Source: Telopea speciosissima (lineage: Eukaryota; Streptophyta; Magnoliopsida; Proteales; Proteaceae). From it: a stretch of 64,000 nt of DNA. The position numbers were made by a program, and so were the translations under genes. Below, in pieces: positions 22,587 to 33,206 of the stretch (positions within the stretch are counted from its first letter, which is position 1; the number at the start of each line of letters is the position of its first letter). The notes under the pieces are model-generated. The model was not told where the DNA came from. It did no database searches and was given only the letters and a program-made list of their open reading frames with translations. The stretch covers positions 54,677,464 through 54,741,463 of the forward strand of contig NC_057917.1 in assembly GCF_018873765.1 (NCBI RefSeq). Reading direction: 5' to 3'.

Positions 22587-23010
22587 TTATCGTCAGGGTT
22601 TCACCTCTCTTAGTCTTAGTCTTATAGGCAATTTATCATTTATTTCCAGTCCTTTTTTTTTCAGTTTTTTTTTTTTTTTGTGGCTCTTAGCTTTGTTAGC
22701 AATTAATATTTTTTAGGTTAATTTGTACATTAATTGCATACAACATTGGTGATTCTTTCTTTTCTTTAATCCTCTCTTGTACAGTTACGTGGATGAATTA
22801 ATATCAATCAATATGCATATTGGATATCTTAAACGAATACTGGCTAGCGCCCATTGAATCTATCTTTCTCTTCCCCTATGTAAAATGATCACCGCCGTTC
22901 CTGTATGATGCCTCGTTCCACAAACCTATTGGTGCCGCTGGTTAGTCCGCCCATCTCTCTCACAAAATAATATAAAATTAAATAAATTGAATTATTTTGT
23001 CCTATAAGCC

Positions 23011-23387
23011 GGATCGTGATCTTTTACGGATTCAGATCCTCTACTGTCAAGCTGCCCAACAAAATCGTACTGTCAAGACACAGTAAGGCATTAAATGACC
23101 GCCGTACCCCCATTTGGGCAAGGCACTCAGGTAGGGGTAAGACGGTCATTTTCTGCCTAGCTGTGTCTTGGCAGTAGGGTCCTGCCGGCCATCTCGGTAG
23201 TAGAGGATCCAAATCTGCAGAGCTGCCCAGTAGGACTATGCAACCCAGACATAATGAGGCGCGCAATGACCGCCTTACCCCCACTCAAGCAAAGCGTATG
23301 GGCAAGGGTAAGGCAGTCACTGCACGCCTCAATGTATCTGGACTGCACGGTCCTGTCGAGCAACTCTGCAGTAGAGGATCTGGATTG
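23011..23387. mobile_element. Double-hairpin MITE with 9-bp target duplication
   Basis: CTATAAGCC at 23002-23010 is repeated exactly at 23388-23396, and copy A of the duplication has the uninterrupted site near 15390. Inside are two hairpins in a row. The first (23034-23210) pairs AGATCCTCTACTGTCAAGCT with CTCGGTAGTAGAGGATCC. The second (23212-23375) pairs ATCTGCAGAGCTGCCCAGTA with the CTCTGCAGTAGAGGATC side. Both have AATGACCGCC...TACCCCC on the left of the loop and the inverted GGTAAG(A/G)C(G/A)GTCA on the right. No coding capacity. The 9-bp duplication points to Mutator-type mobilisation. Confidence 0.85.
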
Positions 23388-23454
23388 CTATAAGCCACCG
23401 TAAGAAATTGCTCATTTAACCACTATTGATTCAAAATTTTATTTTAAATAAAAG

Positions 23455-24161
23455 GAAAATTTTCATGAACATCCCAAACTTTGGAAAAATATCACAGACA
23501 CTCCTTGCTTTATGATTTTATTTCAACTTAGTCCACTCCCTTAGGTCTGTGCAATTAAGTCCCTGTTAATTCTTTTATAATGGTAAAATTACCTTTATAA
23601 AAAGATGAACTTAACATAATACCCTTAAAGATAAAACCCCAAATTTACCAAAAAAACAAACACCACGGTTTTCACTGGACACGCACACCACCCATTCTCT
23701 CTTCCAACATTTTCGCTAGGCTGAAGGAGGAAGATGCAAAGGGAACTTTTGTATGGGCATATATTGCTGTAAGGATTCCCCAAGAGGGGTTGCTCCCTTG
23801 ACGCCATCAAACTCCTCTCAATAGTTAAAGATTTGTTTTTAGTATTTGTTGGGTTTTCCTGTTACAAAGTTTCTACTTGTTCGCACCTCCAGTGCCTCTT
23901 TATTGAATCTCGTGAAAAAGTTAAAAGTCTATGGTGCTATTTCTATAATAACCACATCAAGAGAACGATGCCTAGGTTAAAGTGTTTTCTCTCTTAATGT
24001 TCTATTATATATTTTTTAAAATGTTATGCATGTTAACTGGTCAAAACTCTCTCTCTCTCTCTCTATAATAACCACATCGAGAGAACGATGCCCAGGTTAA
24101 AGTGTTTTCTCTCTTAATGTTCTATTATATATTTTTTAAAATGTTATTCATGTTAATTGCT

Positions 24162-24223
<62 letters not shown>

Positions 24224-25111
24224 ATTAATTGATTTGTGTTATAACAAATTGATTGGACTAATTGACTTGGATTATAAAAATATACAGCCCCACCTAGATT
24301 TGATTCCTTAGAGCACAGATTGAAGTTATATTTCAGGACTCAAAAAGTTTAAAGATGCGATGATGGTTGACATCTTGCAAATGACAACTGCAGAAGACAC
24401 AAGAAAGAAGAGGAGCAAGAAGGGAAAAAACATAAAAAACAAAATGAGAAATCAAAAGGGGACTTGCAGCAACGGAGGTAGAAGAAGAACAAGAATCCCA
24501 TACCCATCGTGTTACCGTTTTGAGTTGATTTGGGAAAGAAGATTGGTGAAGGGGGAAAAATCTTCACCTACCACTAAAACTATATATGGGCTTAGGGCCA
24601 TTTCTTCAAAAATGTTATAAAAATTATTTATATATTGATAGTTACTAAACGGTTTCTCGTTCTATACTCTATTATGTCTACTAGGTACTAAACGGTTTTC
24701 ATTTTTTGATCAACGGAGGTCGAAGAAGAACAAGAATCCCATACCCATCATGTTACCGTTTTGAGTTGATTTGGGAAAGAAGATTGGTGAAGGGGGGAAA
24801 TATCTTCACTTACCACTAAAACTATATATGGGCTTAGGGCCATTTCTTCAAAAATTTTATAAAAATTATTTATATATTGATAGTTACTAAACGGTTTCTT
24901 GTTCTATACTCTATTATGTCTACTAGGTACTAAACGGTTTTCATTTTTTGATCGAAAATGGTTATCAGTAATGATTTTTTTTTAAAATAGGCCATAAGAA
25001 AAAAAACAAGATACCAAAAAAACAGATCGAATTTCTATTTCATTTGATTTTACTCTTGCTTTTTAATGAACACATGGTTAATTTGATGGACAAAGTAGTA
25101 ATTTCATGTTA
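23455..25111. repeat. Non-coding stretch with two tandem duplications and a CT microsatellite
   Basis: A Mutator-like end begins at 23455. Bases 23941-24060 are repeated at 24061-24175 (CTATAATAACCACATC to TCAAAACTCTCTCT), followed by a (CT)n run to about 24219. A second direct duplication has a unit of about 241 bases: 24471-24711 and 24712-24951 (CAACGGAGGT(A/C)GAAGAAGAAC to ACGGTTTTCATTTTTTGATC), nearly identical. The open frames over these are repeats, not genes. Confidence 0.75.
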
Positions 25112-26237
25112 AAAATAAAAGAGGAAATTACTCTTCCCCTTCCCTCAATTATGCTCTAATGACAAACCCCTCCCCTGGGTTTTGGGTAATGATTCTCCCC
25201 TCCCCTGCATTCCTTAGATTCTATCAACCGTACCCATTCCGTTAAAAAAGGCTGTTAAGTGTTATAAAAAGACTATATTACCCTCTGACCTCCTTCTTCT
25301 TCTTCCTCCTGCAACTCCGGCAACTCTGCCCCCAATCGGTTGATTCAAAAATAGAAAATATAAAATCACTTTTCGTTATAAATTGATCATCCCTATCCAT
25401 TTAAAAGGAACGCTACCGATCCATAAGTTATCGTCTCTCCTCTTCCTACTTTCAGATGTCCATTGAGGATTTTATGTTATCAGTCTCTGTTTCTTGTCAA
25501 ATCTTTACTAATCTCAACAAATCCTAGCTAATTCGAACAAACCCAGATTAGATTCTTTATAGGGCCTTCTTTTTTTTCTTATTTATTCCTCAATTGCCGA
25601 TCACTCTGTAGTCTTTATAGATGGAATTCTCTTTCATAGTGCAGCATAGAAGAATTCCAGAACCACAGGGTTAGGAATTAGAACCAGATTAGAGAAAGTT
25701 GATAGTTGGAACAAATCTGGTTGGGGCTGAACCTGGTCGATACGGTCTAATTAACAGGGATAATATGAGAGTAAGATTTGATTACAATACACTGGCTTAT
25801 TTGAGACATATTGGGGTTTCCTGTTCGGGTTAGGAAACTTGAAAACCCAGATGGAAAACAGAAATTGGTAGCAGTGATTTAAGGGCTCAAAACAATGAAC
25901 TAATAATGGTATGATCTAGTGATTAAACAATAATATGTGCAATTAAAGCAATAACTGAAACCAGATTCAGAAAAATCAGAATTGAAGAAGTAGCCTTGAA
26001 GTAGACTGGTGGAATATCAAACAGAAACCTGAAGATTATACAGAAGCGGAATCCTTGATTAAAGAGGCAATTCAATAGCTGGTTGCGAAGGAAGAGAGAG
26101 AGAGAGAGAGTTATGATATTGGAGTAACCTAAAGTAGGGCTTAGCTTCCAGTTGTGATTGGAGTGACCTAAACTATCTTCCTCACTTCACCTCATCACCA
26201 TGACCCACTCCCTTTCCAAGACTCCCAAAAACGAAAC

Positions 26238-29200
26238 TGTTATGATCATAGATAGATGGATAATTTGTGTTGGGTTAATCTATTTGGGGTAGATAGGTAA
26301 TTAGCATGTTAGGGGTAAATGGGTAATTAATTGTAGATAGGGCTTTATAAAATGTAGGGGATGTTTGTAAAAGGGGCATCAAGAATTAATCAAACTCTGT
26401 TCTTCAATCTCGTCTTCTTCTTCTTCTGCTTCTTCTTCGTCTTCTTCGTCTTCTTCCTCTGTCTCTGACTCCCCCCTTCTTCTATTCCAGTCGTACACGC
26501 ATCATTGGTCCGACCTGCTCTCGGCTCTTCCAGCATGGCAGAGGGTACCCGTTTGCGCCAACTTGACGAGTCTGTCAAAGCTTTGCAGGAGCGATCTACC
26601 GCTCACGGTGCCATTCTCCAGGAATTGCGTGCGACAATCGTTGGCCAGCAGGCTACGCTTTCTAATATCTCCGCGCAACTCGCTACTATCACCGGCCAGT
26701 TCGACCAGGTCTTACGCCTGCCTCCAGCGTCACCGGATCTGCGTTCTGGCATCAAACCCACTCCAGGATCATCCACCACCCCTGATCTTACCATTGCTCC
26801 GCCAATTCAGGCCCGCACCGTGAGTCTTGAGTTTCCTCGCTTCGTCGGCACCGATCCAGTTGGTTGGATATTCAAAGCCGAAAGGTTTTTTGATTTTCAT
26901 CGCACTCCCGACGATCTGCGTTTCTTTGTATCTTCCGTTCACATGGATGGACCGGCTCGCCAATGGTTCCAGCAGGTACATCGTTCCACACCGTTCACCA
27001 CCTGGTCCACCTTCACTGAAGCTCTCACAACTAGTTTCCATCATTCTCCTCCTTCTCCAACCTCTGGTTCATCCACTTCTCTGTCGCCGCTTGATGATCT
27101 GACCTCAACCATGACTCCCACTGAAACCCTCGTCACTCTTTCCAAATCTGAATATGAAGATCAACGGATTACTTTGGCCAAGTTGTGGCCAATACCCTCT
27201 GTTTTCGACGATTTTGAATTAATTTCCGCAAGCCACAACAATATTCTGCTGTAGGCGTGACATCGAATGGAGAACGAACCGGCCCACAAGCCACCAGGTT
27301 CGGCATTGGTTTAGATGACCACCACCTTGAGATTTCCGTCAACCAGTCACCGACTTGGATCAGATTAGTGTTTGATTGAGGAAAGACGGAATGTGTGACA
27401 TCGAAGACAACGGTGACTGTTTGCTCTTCTCCAACCTCTGCATCGTCTTCATCTCCTGTTCAAATCTCTTTTTCAAGCTTCCTGAATTTATTCACCCATA
27501 TGCGAGGTTGCAGTTCGATCAAATCCCTATAGCAGTGTTGTATGCGTTTTGGTTGCCGCTCACGGATATACACTTTGGTTCTCCACTCCAGAACCTTCTC
27601 GGTATGGAGGAAAAGAGCAACGTCGTCCGAATCAGAAAGGGCAGAGTACACACGATGCTCGACCAAAGACCCTTGGCCAAACTGAAAGCGCACTGGCTGT
27701 GGTACGTCGCTTGGCTTATGGCTGAACACACTTCGCCACTTTCGGCGTACACCTCTGCCAAGCAATCTCTTGAAGGCGTGATGCTCATCGTCCTCGTTGT
27801 TGTGCTACCACCGATCATTTTGGAGTATGCTGAGAGTGAAAACCCTGCGCCAGCCATTCAATTGTACCGTCAAATGCAGATTTCCTCCACTAGACTTGAC
27901 ACCCACCCCTACTCTTTTCTTCTCAAGGCCTACGCAAAGTTTCTTACCATCAGAGAAGGTGAGAAGATACACTGCACTGCCATAAGAAATGGGTATGGGT
28001 TTGAGACATTGGTCTTTGTTCAGAACACTTTAGTTCACATGTATGTTGCCTGTGGGTTTTATGAGCGCACACACAAGTTGTTTGAGTTAATGCCTGAAGG
28101 AACCCTTGTGACATGGAACTCTATGATTAATGGGTTTACTCTTAATGGGAGGCCCAATGAGGCTCTGACGCTTTTCAGGGATATGGGCTTGGAGGGTGTT
28201 GCACCAGATGGTTTCACCATGGTTAGTTTGCTCCTGCTTGTGCTGAGCTTGGAGATTTGGCTTTGGGTAGGAGGGCTCATTTGTACATGCTGAAGGTCGG
28301 TTTAAATAGTAACTTGCATACTGGGAATGCCCTTGTAGACCTTTATGCAAAATGTGGGAGCGTTAAAAAGGCACATACAGTACTTTTTGAGATGGAGAGA
28401 AGGAATGTTATATCTTGGACTTTTTTGATTTTTGGCTTGGCCGTTATTGGGTTTGATAAGGAAGCAATTGAGCTCCTTGTGCAGTTGGATAGGGAGGCAT
28501 TGGTTCCCACTGAGATTACCTTCGTTGGGGTCTGGTATGCTGGCAGTCATTATGGAATGGTGGATCAAGGATTTGAGTACTTCAAGAGGATGAGGGAAGT
28601 ATATAGGATCATGCCTAAGATAGAACATTATGGTTGCATTGTTGATTTGTTTGGAAGGGATGGGTTGGTACAAGAAGCACATGATTTTATTCATAATATG
28701 CCACTGGAACCCAATGCTGTTGATTGGAAGACTCTACTTGGAGCTTGTGCTTATCATGTTCTCAAATTCCCTTCTAGCAATTGGGTTATTATTGACGCAA
28801 CAATGAAGATCGGCAAGGGCAATCATCTCTCCCGTGAGGGTGCTATCACTCAGCTGCCAATTAGAGTACGTTTAGTGTTCGATCCGGGGATCCATTTACA
28901 AACTTTTGCAGCAGAACCTTGAGGAGTTTCAGCTCTAGTTGTCCATGGATATCCGTTCTCAATAGAACCTTGAGGACAAGGTTCTGTCTGAAGGGGTTGG
29001 CAATGTTATGATCATAGATAGATGGATAATTTGTGTTGGGTTAATCTGTTTGGGGTAGATAGGTAATTAGCATGTTAGGGGTAAATGGGTAATTAATTGT
29101 AGATAGGGCTTTATAAAATGTAGGGGATGTTTGTAAAAGGGGCATCAAGAATTAATCAAACTCTGTTCTTCAATCTCTTCTTCTTCTTTTTCTTCTTCTT

Positions 29201-29247
29201 CTTCGTCTTCTTCTTCGTCTTCTTCCTCTGTCTCTGACTCCCCCCTT
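26238..29247 (+). mobile_element. Short Ty3-type LTR element carrying a captured PPR gene piece
   Basis: The left LTR starts at 26238 (TGTTATGATCATAG) and ends near 26501; the right starts at 29004 and runs to about 29247. Outside a CTT-rich stretch they differ at one noticed position, so the insertion is young. Inside are a Ty3-type gag-like region (26535-27230; SLEFPRFVGTDPVGWIFKAE, HMDGPARQWFQQV), an unassigned stretch, the captured pentatricopeptide segment (27825-28760), then the typical end of a plant Ty3 polyprotein (about 28760-28999) with a purine tract AAGGGGTTGG just before the right LTR. Protease, reverse transcriptase and integrase are not recognisable, so it is non-autonomous and broken. 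A 25-base flanking sequence (CTTTCCAAGACTCCCAAAAA...) is present on both sides, far longer than the usual 5-bp duplication. Confidence 0.8.
27825..28760 (+). pseudogene. Captured piece of a PLS-class pentatricopeptide repeat gene
   Basis: The sequence reads as successive PPR motifs of a plant organelle RNA-editing type protein: PAPAIQLYRQMQISSTRLD, FVQNTLVHMYVACGFYERTH, LVTWNSMINGFTLNGRPNEA, NALVDLYAKCGSVKKAHTVL, EITFVGVWYAGSHYGMVDQG, and the E-type start KIEHYGCIVDLFGRDGLVQE followed by WKTLLGAC. From memory of the family the nearest relatives are the Arabidopsis At4g21065-type DYW proteins; the final DYW domain and the N-terminus are missing. It lies wholly between the LTRs of the 26238 element with no introns visible, so it was probably picked up as RNA during reverse transcription. 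It is a broken fragment, not a working gene. Confidence 0.8.
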
Positions 29248-29385
29248 TCCAAGACTCCCAAAAACGAAACCCATCTTCCTCACTTCACTTCACCTCAACT
29301 CAGACGATCTTAATCCCTTCTTCTTTCTTATCTTTTCTGGGTCTCTTCTGTTTGTCCAAACTCACCATAACTCTTCTTCGTTGAG

Positions 29386-29607
29386 AACACCCAGATCAAG
29401 AATGTGGTGGTTTATTTCTCCGGTGACCTTTCCAAAGAGATACGTCAGATTCAGGAAGCCATTGAAGGTCTGGATGTTGGCATTCTCATTAACAACGTCG
29501 ACGTTTCCTAACCCTATGCAAGGTTCTTTCATGGTGGCGGCGGTGGCTACGAAAGTGAAACTGGTGGTGGTGGTGGATACAGCCGTGGTGGCTGCGGTGT
29601 TTCCTAG
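29386..29607 (+). pseudogene. Chimeric gene piece: 3-ketoacyl-CoA reductase fused to a glycine-rich protein end
   Basis: Read in one frame from AAC 29386, residues 1-49 match the middle of plant very-long-chain 3-ketoacyl-CoA reductase (KCR1, a short-chain dehydrogenase of the endoplasmic reticulum): [39 protein letters not shown]. Directly after, in the same frame, come GGGGGYESETGGGGGYSRGG and a stop at 29605, like the C-terminus of glycine-rich RNA-binding proteins. The usual tyrosine in the SYPYA motif is a stop codon here (TAA), so the joined frame is interrupted once. Two unrelated genes joined within a Mutator-like element is the hallmark of Pack-MULE capture. No start codon or catalytic YxxxK is included. 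Confidence 0.75.
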
Positions 29608-29857
29608 AGATGTTTTTAGGGTTTTGATATGGTTAGAGGGTATTATTGGAATATCACAAATATATGAGTATTTTGGGGTTTTATTGAATATATTTAGGAT
29701 GATGTCACCATTTAACGGTCATTTTTAACGGAATGGATACGGTTGATAGAATCTTAAGAATGTAGGGGTTGGGAGAATCATTACTCAAAACCCAAGGGAG
29801 GGGTTTGTCATTAGAGCATAATCGAGGGGAGGGGAGAGTAATTTACTCAAAATAAAA

Positions 29858-30922
29858 CAGTACCCTTCTTCTTCTCCTAATGGTCTCACCATCACCACCC
29901 TTCCCAAAGAATTTAAAGAACTGATTCTCATAAATTGAACTACCAATGGATTTTTTTTTTTTTCATTCTTGAAATATTTCATATTTAATACTACGGTTGT
30001 GGTTCGGTCGGGCTAGGTTGGGTTCGGTCGGGCCTACCTAGGCCTCACGGTGCTTAAAGCCTGCACCGTGACCGCCCGTTTAACTATTCAGGCCTGGCCT
30101 TTCGGGCTTGATTGGGCCTCGGGCTATAATCAGGTAATATAATTGGTCCTTAACCAGGCCTTAAACGGTGCAATACCGGGCCATGGCCTGTTTAAACATA
30201 AACGGGCTTTAAATGGTGCAACCTATTAAAATTGAATATTTTAATTTTACAATGAGGTGTACCGTCTTGCCACCTCTTTTCTATCTTTTCCCATTAAAAT
30301 TGAATATTTCAATCGTTCGAACATGACCGATTCATTAGAAATTGGTTGAAATGGTGCAACTCGTGCTGCCCCATGGCCTATGATATAAATATAAGCTAGA
30401 AAAATATCATAAAAATATACCTAATACATCAAACCCATCCCAATAGAAAGTTAATATCATAAAAGTATACAGCCTAACTCAACAGAAAGTTAATATCATA
30501 AATAGATTTGAGCCAATAAATCAAACAGGTCCCAAGCTCATAACAAAATTTACAAGTTAAAGGTCCAGGCTAGGATGGGTTGTAACCGGTCAGACCTATA
30601 ATCGATTGGTCCGGTTGGGCTCCCGAGCCTACAAGGTTAGTAAACATGTTGGGCTCAAGCCCAACACGTTTAGTAAACATGTCAGGCCGGGCAGTGCTGG
30701 GTCTAGAATTGACACCCCTATTTTTCAAAAATCTATTTTTTTAGTTCAACAAAAATCTATTGTTTTGTTCAACAATTTCATTTTTTGGTTCAACAATATC
30801 ATTTTTTTTTTAACTATTTCATGAAATCAATCCAAAATTGAAATAAAAACCATATCAAATTTGGCCATATATAGTAGCATTTAAGTTGTGGAATTTTAAT
30901 AAAAAAATTTCTTTTTAATTAA
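29858..30922. other. No gene recognised; GC-rich repeat DNA then AT-rich DNA
   Basis: Bases 29995-30220 and 30560-30715 are full of GGTTCGGTCGGGC and GGCCTAAAC-type words and end in the hAT-like GAATTGACACCCCTA at about 30708-30722. The matching left end was not found, so no element is claimed. Confidence 0.35.
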
Positions 30923-32750
30923 GGGAAATTTACACATACCACCCCTGAGGTTTGACGAAAGGATATTTTCACCCCCAGTTTTGGAAAATTCTGCATACCC
31001 CACTGAGGTTTTCAAATGGTAACAAATAAAGCCATTCCGTCAGTTCATGACTAACACTATTAAAAATTAGACTTGAATTGACGGAATTGCCCTTCTAAGG
31101 AGAACCCAAAAAAAAAGAGATGAATGGACAAAATTACCCTTACAAAGAAAAAAAAAACAAACCTGCAACTCATCTTCCCCAATTATGAGTTGCAGGTTTC
31201 AAAACCATAAGGGTTTTTCTTAAACAATATCCAAACCAGAAGCACATGCAGTCTGAGAACTACATCAACTATCAGATCTACTACCCATTACTCCACCAAA
31301 ATCTGAAAAAAAAAAAAAAACAACCCGCAACTCATCTTCCCCAAACGATTTGGGGAAGATGAGTTGCAGGTTTCAACCTCTGCACTATTTCTTGCTTCTA
31401 TTCTTGAAATGGGATAGATTCAGATGAACAATCACCCTTGGAACAATCGAAGATGAGTGGGATGAAGAGAGAAAAACCAGCAACTACTTGCCTCCTTCTT
31501 CTGCAGAGCATCAAATGGGTCTTTAAACCTTGTAATATCGTCCACATTATGGAGTGTGGGGCGAAAACCATGGAACATTCTGCGGGACAGATAGGATTCA
31601 AATGCGTATTTCTTGTGGGACCTTTTCAAGTAGACAACTGATTCTTCAATGGAGTTGGCAGCGAGGTCAAGATCCCAGCATGAAGCTTTCATCAGACAGA
31701 TCAAGGGTTCAGCAAAATCCTGAATCGACTTCGCTGCCGCATTGAAAACATCAACAAACGAATATGGATCCAACTCCCAACAAGGCCCATATTTTCTTCC
31801 CCAAAATCTTTTTGTCTCTTCAACTGCTCTTCCAAAGTTGCATTCTTCCGATCCAACCCTTCAAGTTCTCGCCGTAGTTCGAAGATCTAGGAGTCTTAGT
31901 GTTGTATGTGAGACTGTAATTTCTCCAACCGGCTTTCATGATCTTGGATCTCTGCAAGCAGAAGAGAACTACCAGAGGAGGAAACACAGTTGGATTTGGT
32001 GATCTGCTTCTCTTTGAAGGTACGCTTGATGTCAGAAACGACTTTGAGCTGGGACACAACAAGGTCATCAGCGACTTCGATTTTTTCAGTGTTTAAGGGA
32101 ATGTGAGACTCCTGGAGTTGAATGTAAGCTAGTTTCAGAGCTCAAATGCTATCAAATAGCTTTGGAATCACAGCAGTAGCAGCCGCATTGTCACTTCCAA
32201 CTAGGGTTTCTTCAATGGGATGGGGATGTATTTTCTGCTCATCAAACTCGATCTCAGCCGTAGTATTACTGCTATCTTCAGTAGAAGAGGCTCTATTGTG
32301 GTGGTTGTTGATAATCCAAAAAAAGGGAATTTCTAGGGTTTTGAGGTGTGAATCAGTCTTATTGAATTGGTCAGAATCGAAACCTTTCACAGCCAATTCA
32401 TATCCGAATCAACCTATTCACCGTTGGATATTGTTTAAGAAAAACCCTTATGGTTTTCAAACCTGCAACTCATCTTCCCCAATTCGATTGGATTGGGGAA
32501 GATGAGTTGCAGGTTTTTGCCCCTTTGTTAGGGTAATTTTGTCCATTCATCTCTTATTTTTTTTGGGTTCTTCTTAGAAGGGTAATTCCATTAATTCAAG
32601 TCTAATTTTTAACAGTGTTAATCATGAACTGACGGAATGGGTTTATTTGTTACCATTTGAAAACCTCAGGGGGGTACGCAGAATTTTCCAAAACTGGGGG
32701 GTGAAAATATCCTTTCGTCAAACCTCAGGGGTGGTATGTGTAAATTTTCC
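30923..32750. mobile_element. Pack-MULE 2: Mutator-like element carrying a DUF641 gene
   Basis: Terminal inverted repeats of about 225 bases (GGGAAATTTACACATACCAC at 30923, and GGAAAATTTACACATACCAC on the other strand from 32750) are bordered by TTTAATTAA at 30914-30922 and 32751-32759, a perfect 9-bp duplication. Just inside each end the sequence CTGCAACTCATCTTCCCCAA recurs in both orientations (about 31165, 31325, 32462, 32495), forming sub-terminal hairpins. The interior is filled by a minus-strand host gene piece (31430-32395). No transposase was seen. Confidence 0.9.
31430..32395 (-). pseudogene. Captured DUF641 / GIL1-like gene fragment
   Basis: Minus-strand reading shows the two halves of a plant DUF641 protein (the GRAVITROPIC IN THE LIGHT 1 family, acting in light-dependent growth orientation). 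First comes AVIPKLFDSI, LAYIQLQESHIP, EVADDLVVSQLKVVSDIKRT and a coiled-coil part (about 32170-31830). Then come SFVDVFNAAAKSIQDFAEPL, LMKASCWDLDLAANSIEES and KRSHKKYAFESYLSRRMFHG (about 31765-31560). Several in-frame stops (one after LFDSI, others near 31890) and frame changes break it. Homology fades after FKDPFDALQ (about 31490), so the C-terminus is missing. It lies entirely inside Pack-MULE 2 and is therefore a captured copy rather than the resident gene. Confidence 0.8.
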
Positions 32751-33019
32751 TTTAATTAATGAGCTTTGTTCCTACGTAACACACTTAAGAATGGTTTCAT
32801 TAACCATTCATCCATCTATCACATGATTATTCAGTTGTGGCCCATTTTTGTGGATAGATAGGCAAGAATGCCCTCAGACATAACTTGTTGCATAGTAAAA
32901 TAGCTTAATTTTAAAATCAGGACTATGCACTTGATAGTAGTGCGAATAGACAGACATGAAGATACATGCCAAGGTACGAGAGAATTTTCAATTGAATTAG
33001 TTGGACTTTGAGAGAGAAA

Positions 33020-33112
33020 AAAAAAAAAAAAAAAAAAAAGGGCGTACCTAGTGCACGAGGCTCACACCACTGCGGGGTCTAGGGAGGGTCATAATGTACG
33101 CAGCCTTACCTC
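33020..33112 (-). mobile_element. 3' part of an Au-type SINE
   Basis: GCAGCCTTACCTCTAC and CACTGCGGGGTCTAGGGAGG, preceded on the plus strand by a long A run (33019-33039; a T tail on the minus strand), match the corresponding segment of the better-preserved SINE at 56384-56553. The tRNA-like head is missing. Confidence 0.6.
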
Positions 33113-33206
33113 TACTTAAGAGTTAAGACATGTGAATAATTTACCATGTCATCTCCATCCAATTGTTGTAAGCTCTTATGCATTTTTTATTTTTAATATT
33201 GGAAAA

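Larger units (their letters stand above)
20410..23450 (+). repeat. Segmental duplication, copy B
   Basis: This is the counterpart of 11440-15470. Relative to copy A it lacks the 1.77-kb insertion and the triplication, and carries extra DNA at about 20900-21930 (three hairpin elements among it) and 23011-23387. Where copy B reads CAGTTGACCCAAGTCC (about 20540) and copy A reads CATATAAACCACCC (about 15390), each gives the empty site for the insertion in the other copy. Confidence 0.8.
25121..29848. mobile_element. Pack-MULE 1: Mutator-like element carrying captured gene pieces and a nested LTR element
   Basis: Terminal inverted repeats of about 140 bases (left ATTATGCTCTAATGACAAAC at about 25146, right as its inverse at about 29800-29820; both continue to GATTCTATCAACCGTA and CATTCCGTTAAAAA). 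AAAATAAAA lies at 25112-25120 and 29849-29857, a perfect 9-bp target duplication. No transposase was seen. Between the right inverted repeat and the nested LTR element lies a chimeric gene piece (29386-29607). The left interior (25270-26210) is non-coding and its origin is unknown to me. The Ty3-type element at 26238-29247 inserted later. Without it the MULE would be about 1.7 kb. Confidence 0.85.

Noticed and set aside
20160-23640. Blocks at 20390 (reading left) and 23455 (reading right) as the two ends of one element
   Set aside because: They face outward from each other, so they cannot be the two ends of an element lying between them; they are separate ends of the same family.
26505-27254. 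A 249-codon open frame that could be taken for a host gene
   Set aside because: Its sequence (LEFPRFVGTDPVGWIFKAE, DGPARQWFQQV) is a Ty3-type gag region and it lies just after the left LTR of the element at 26238.
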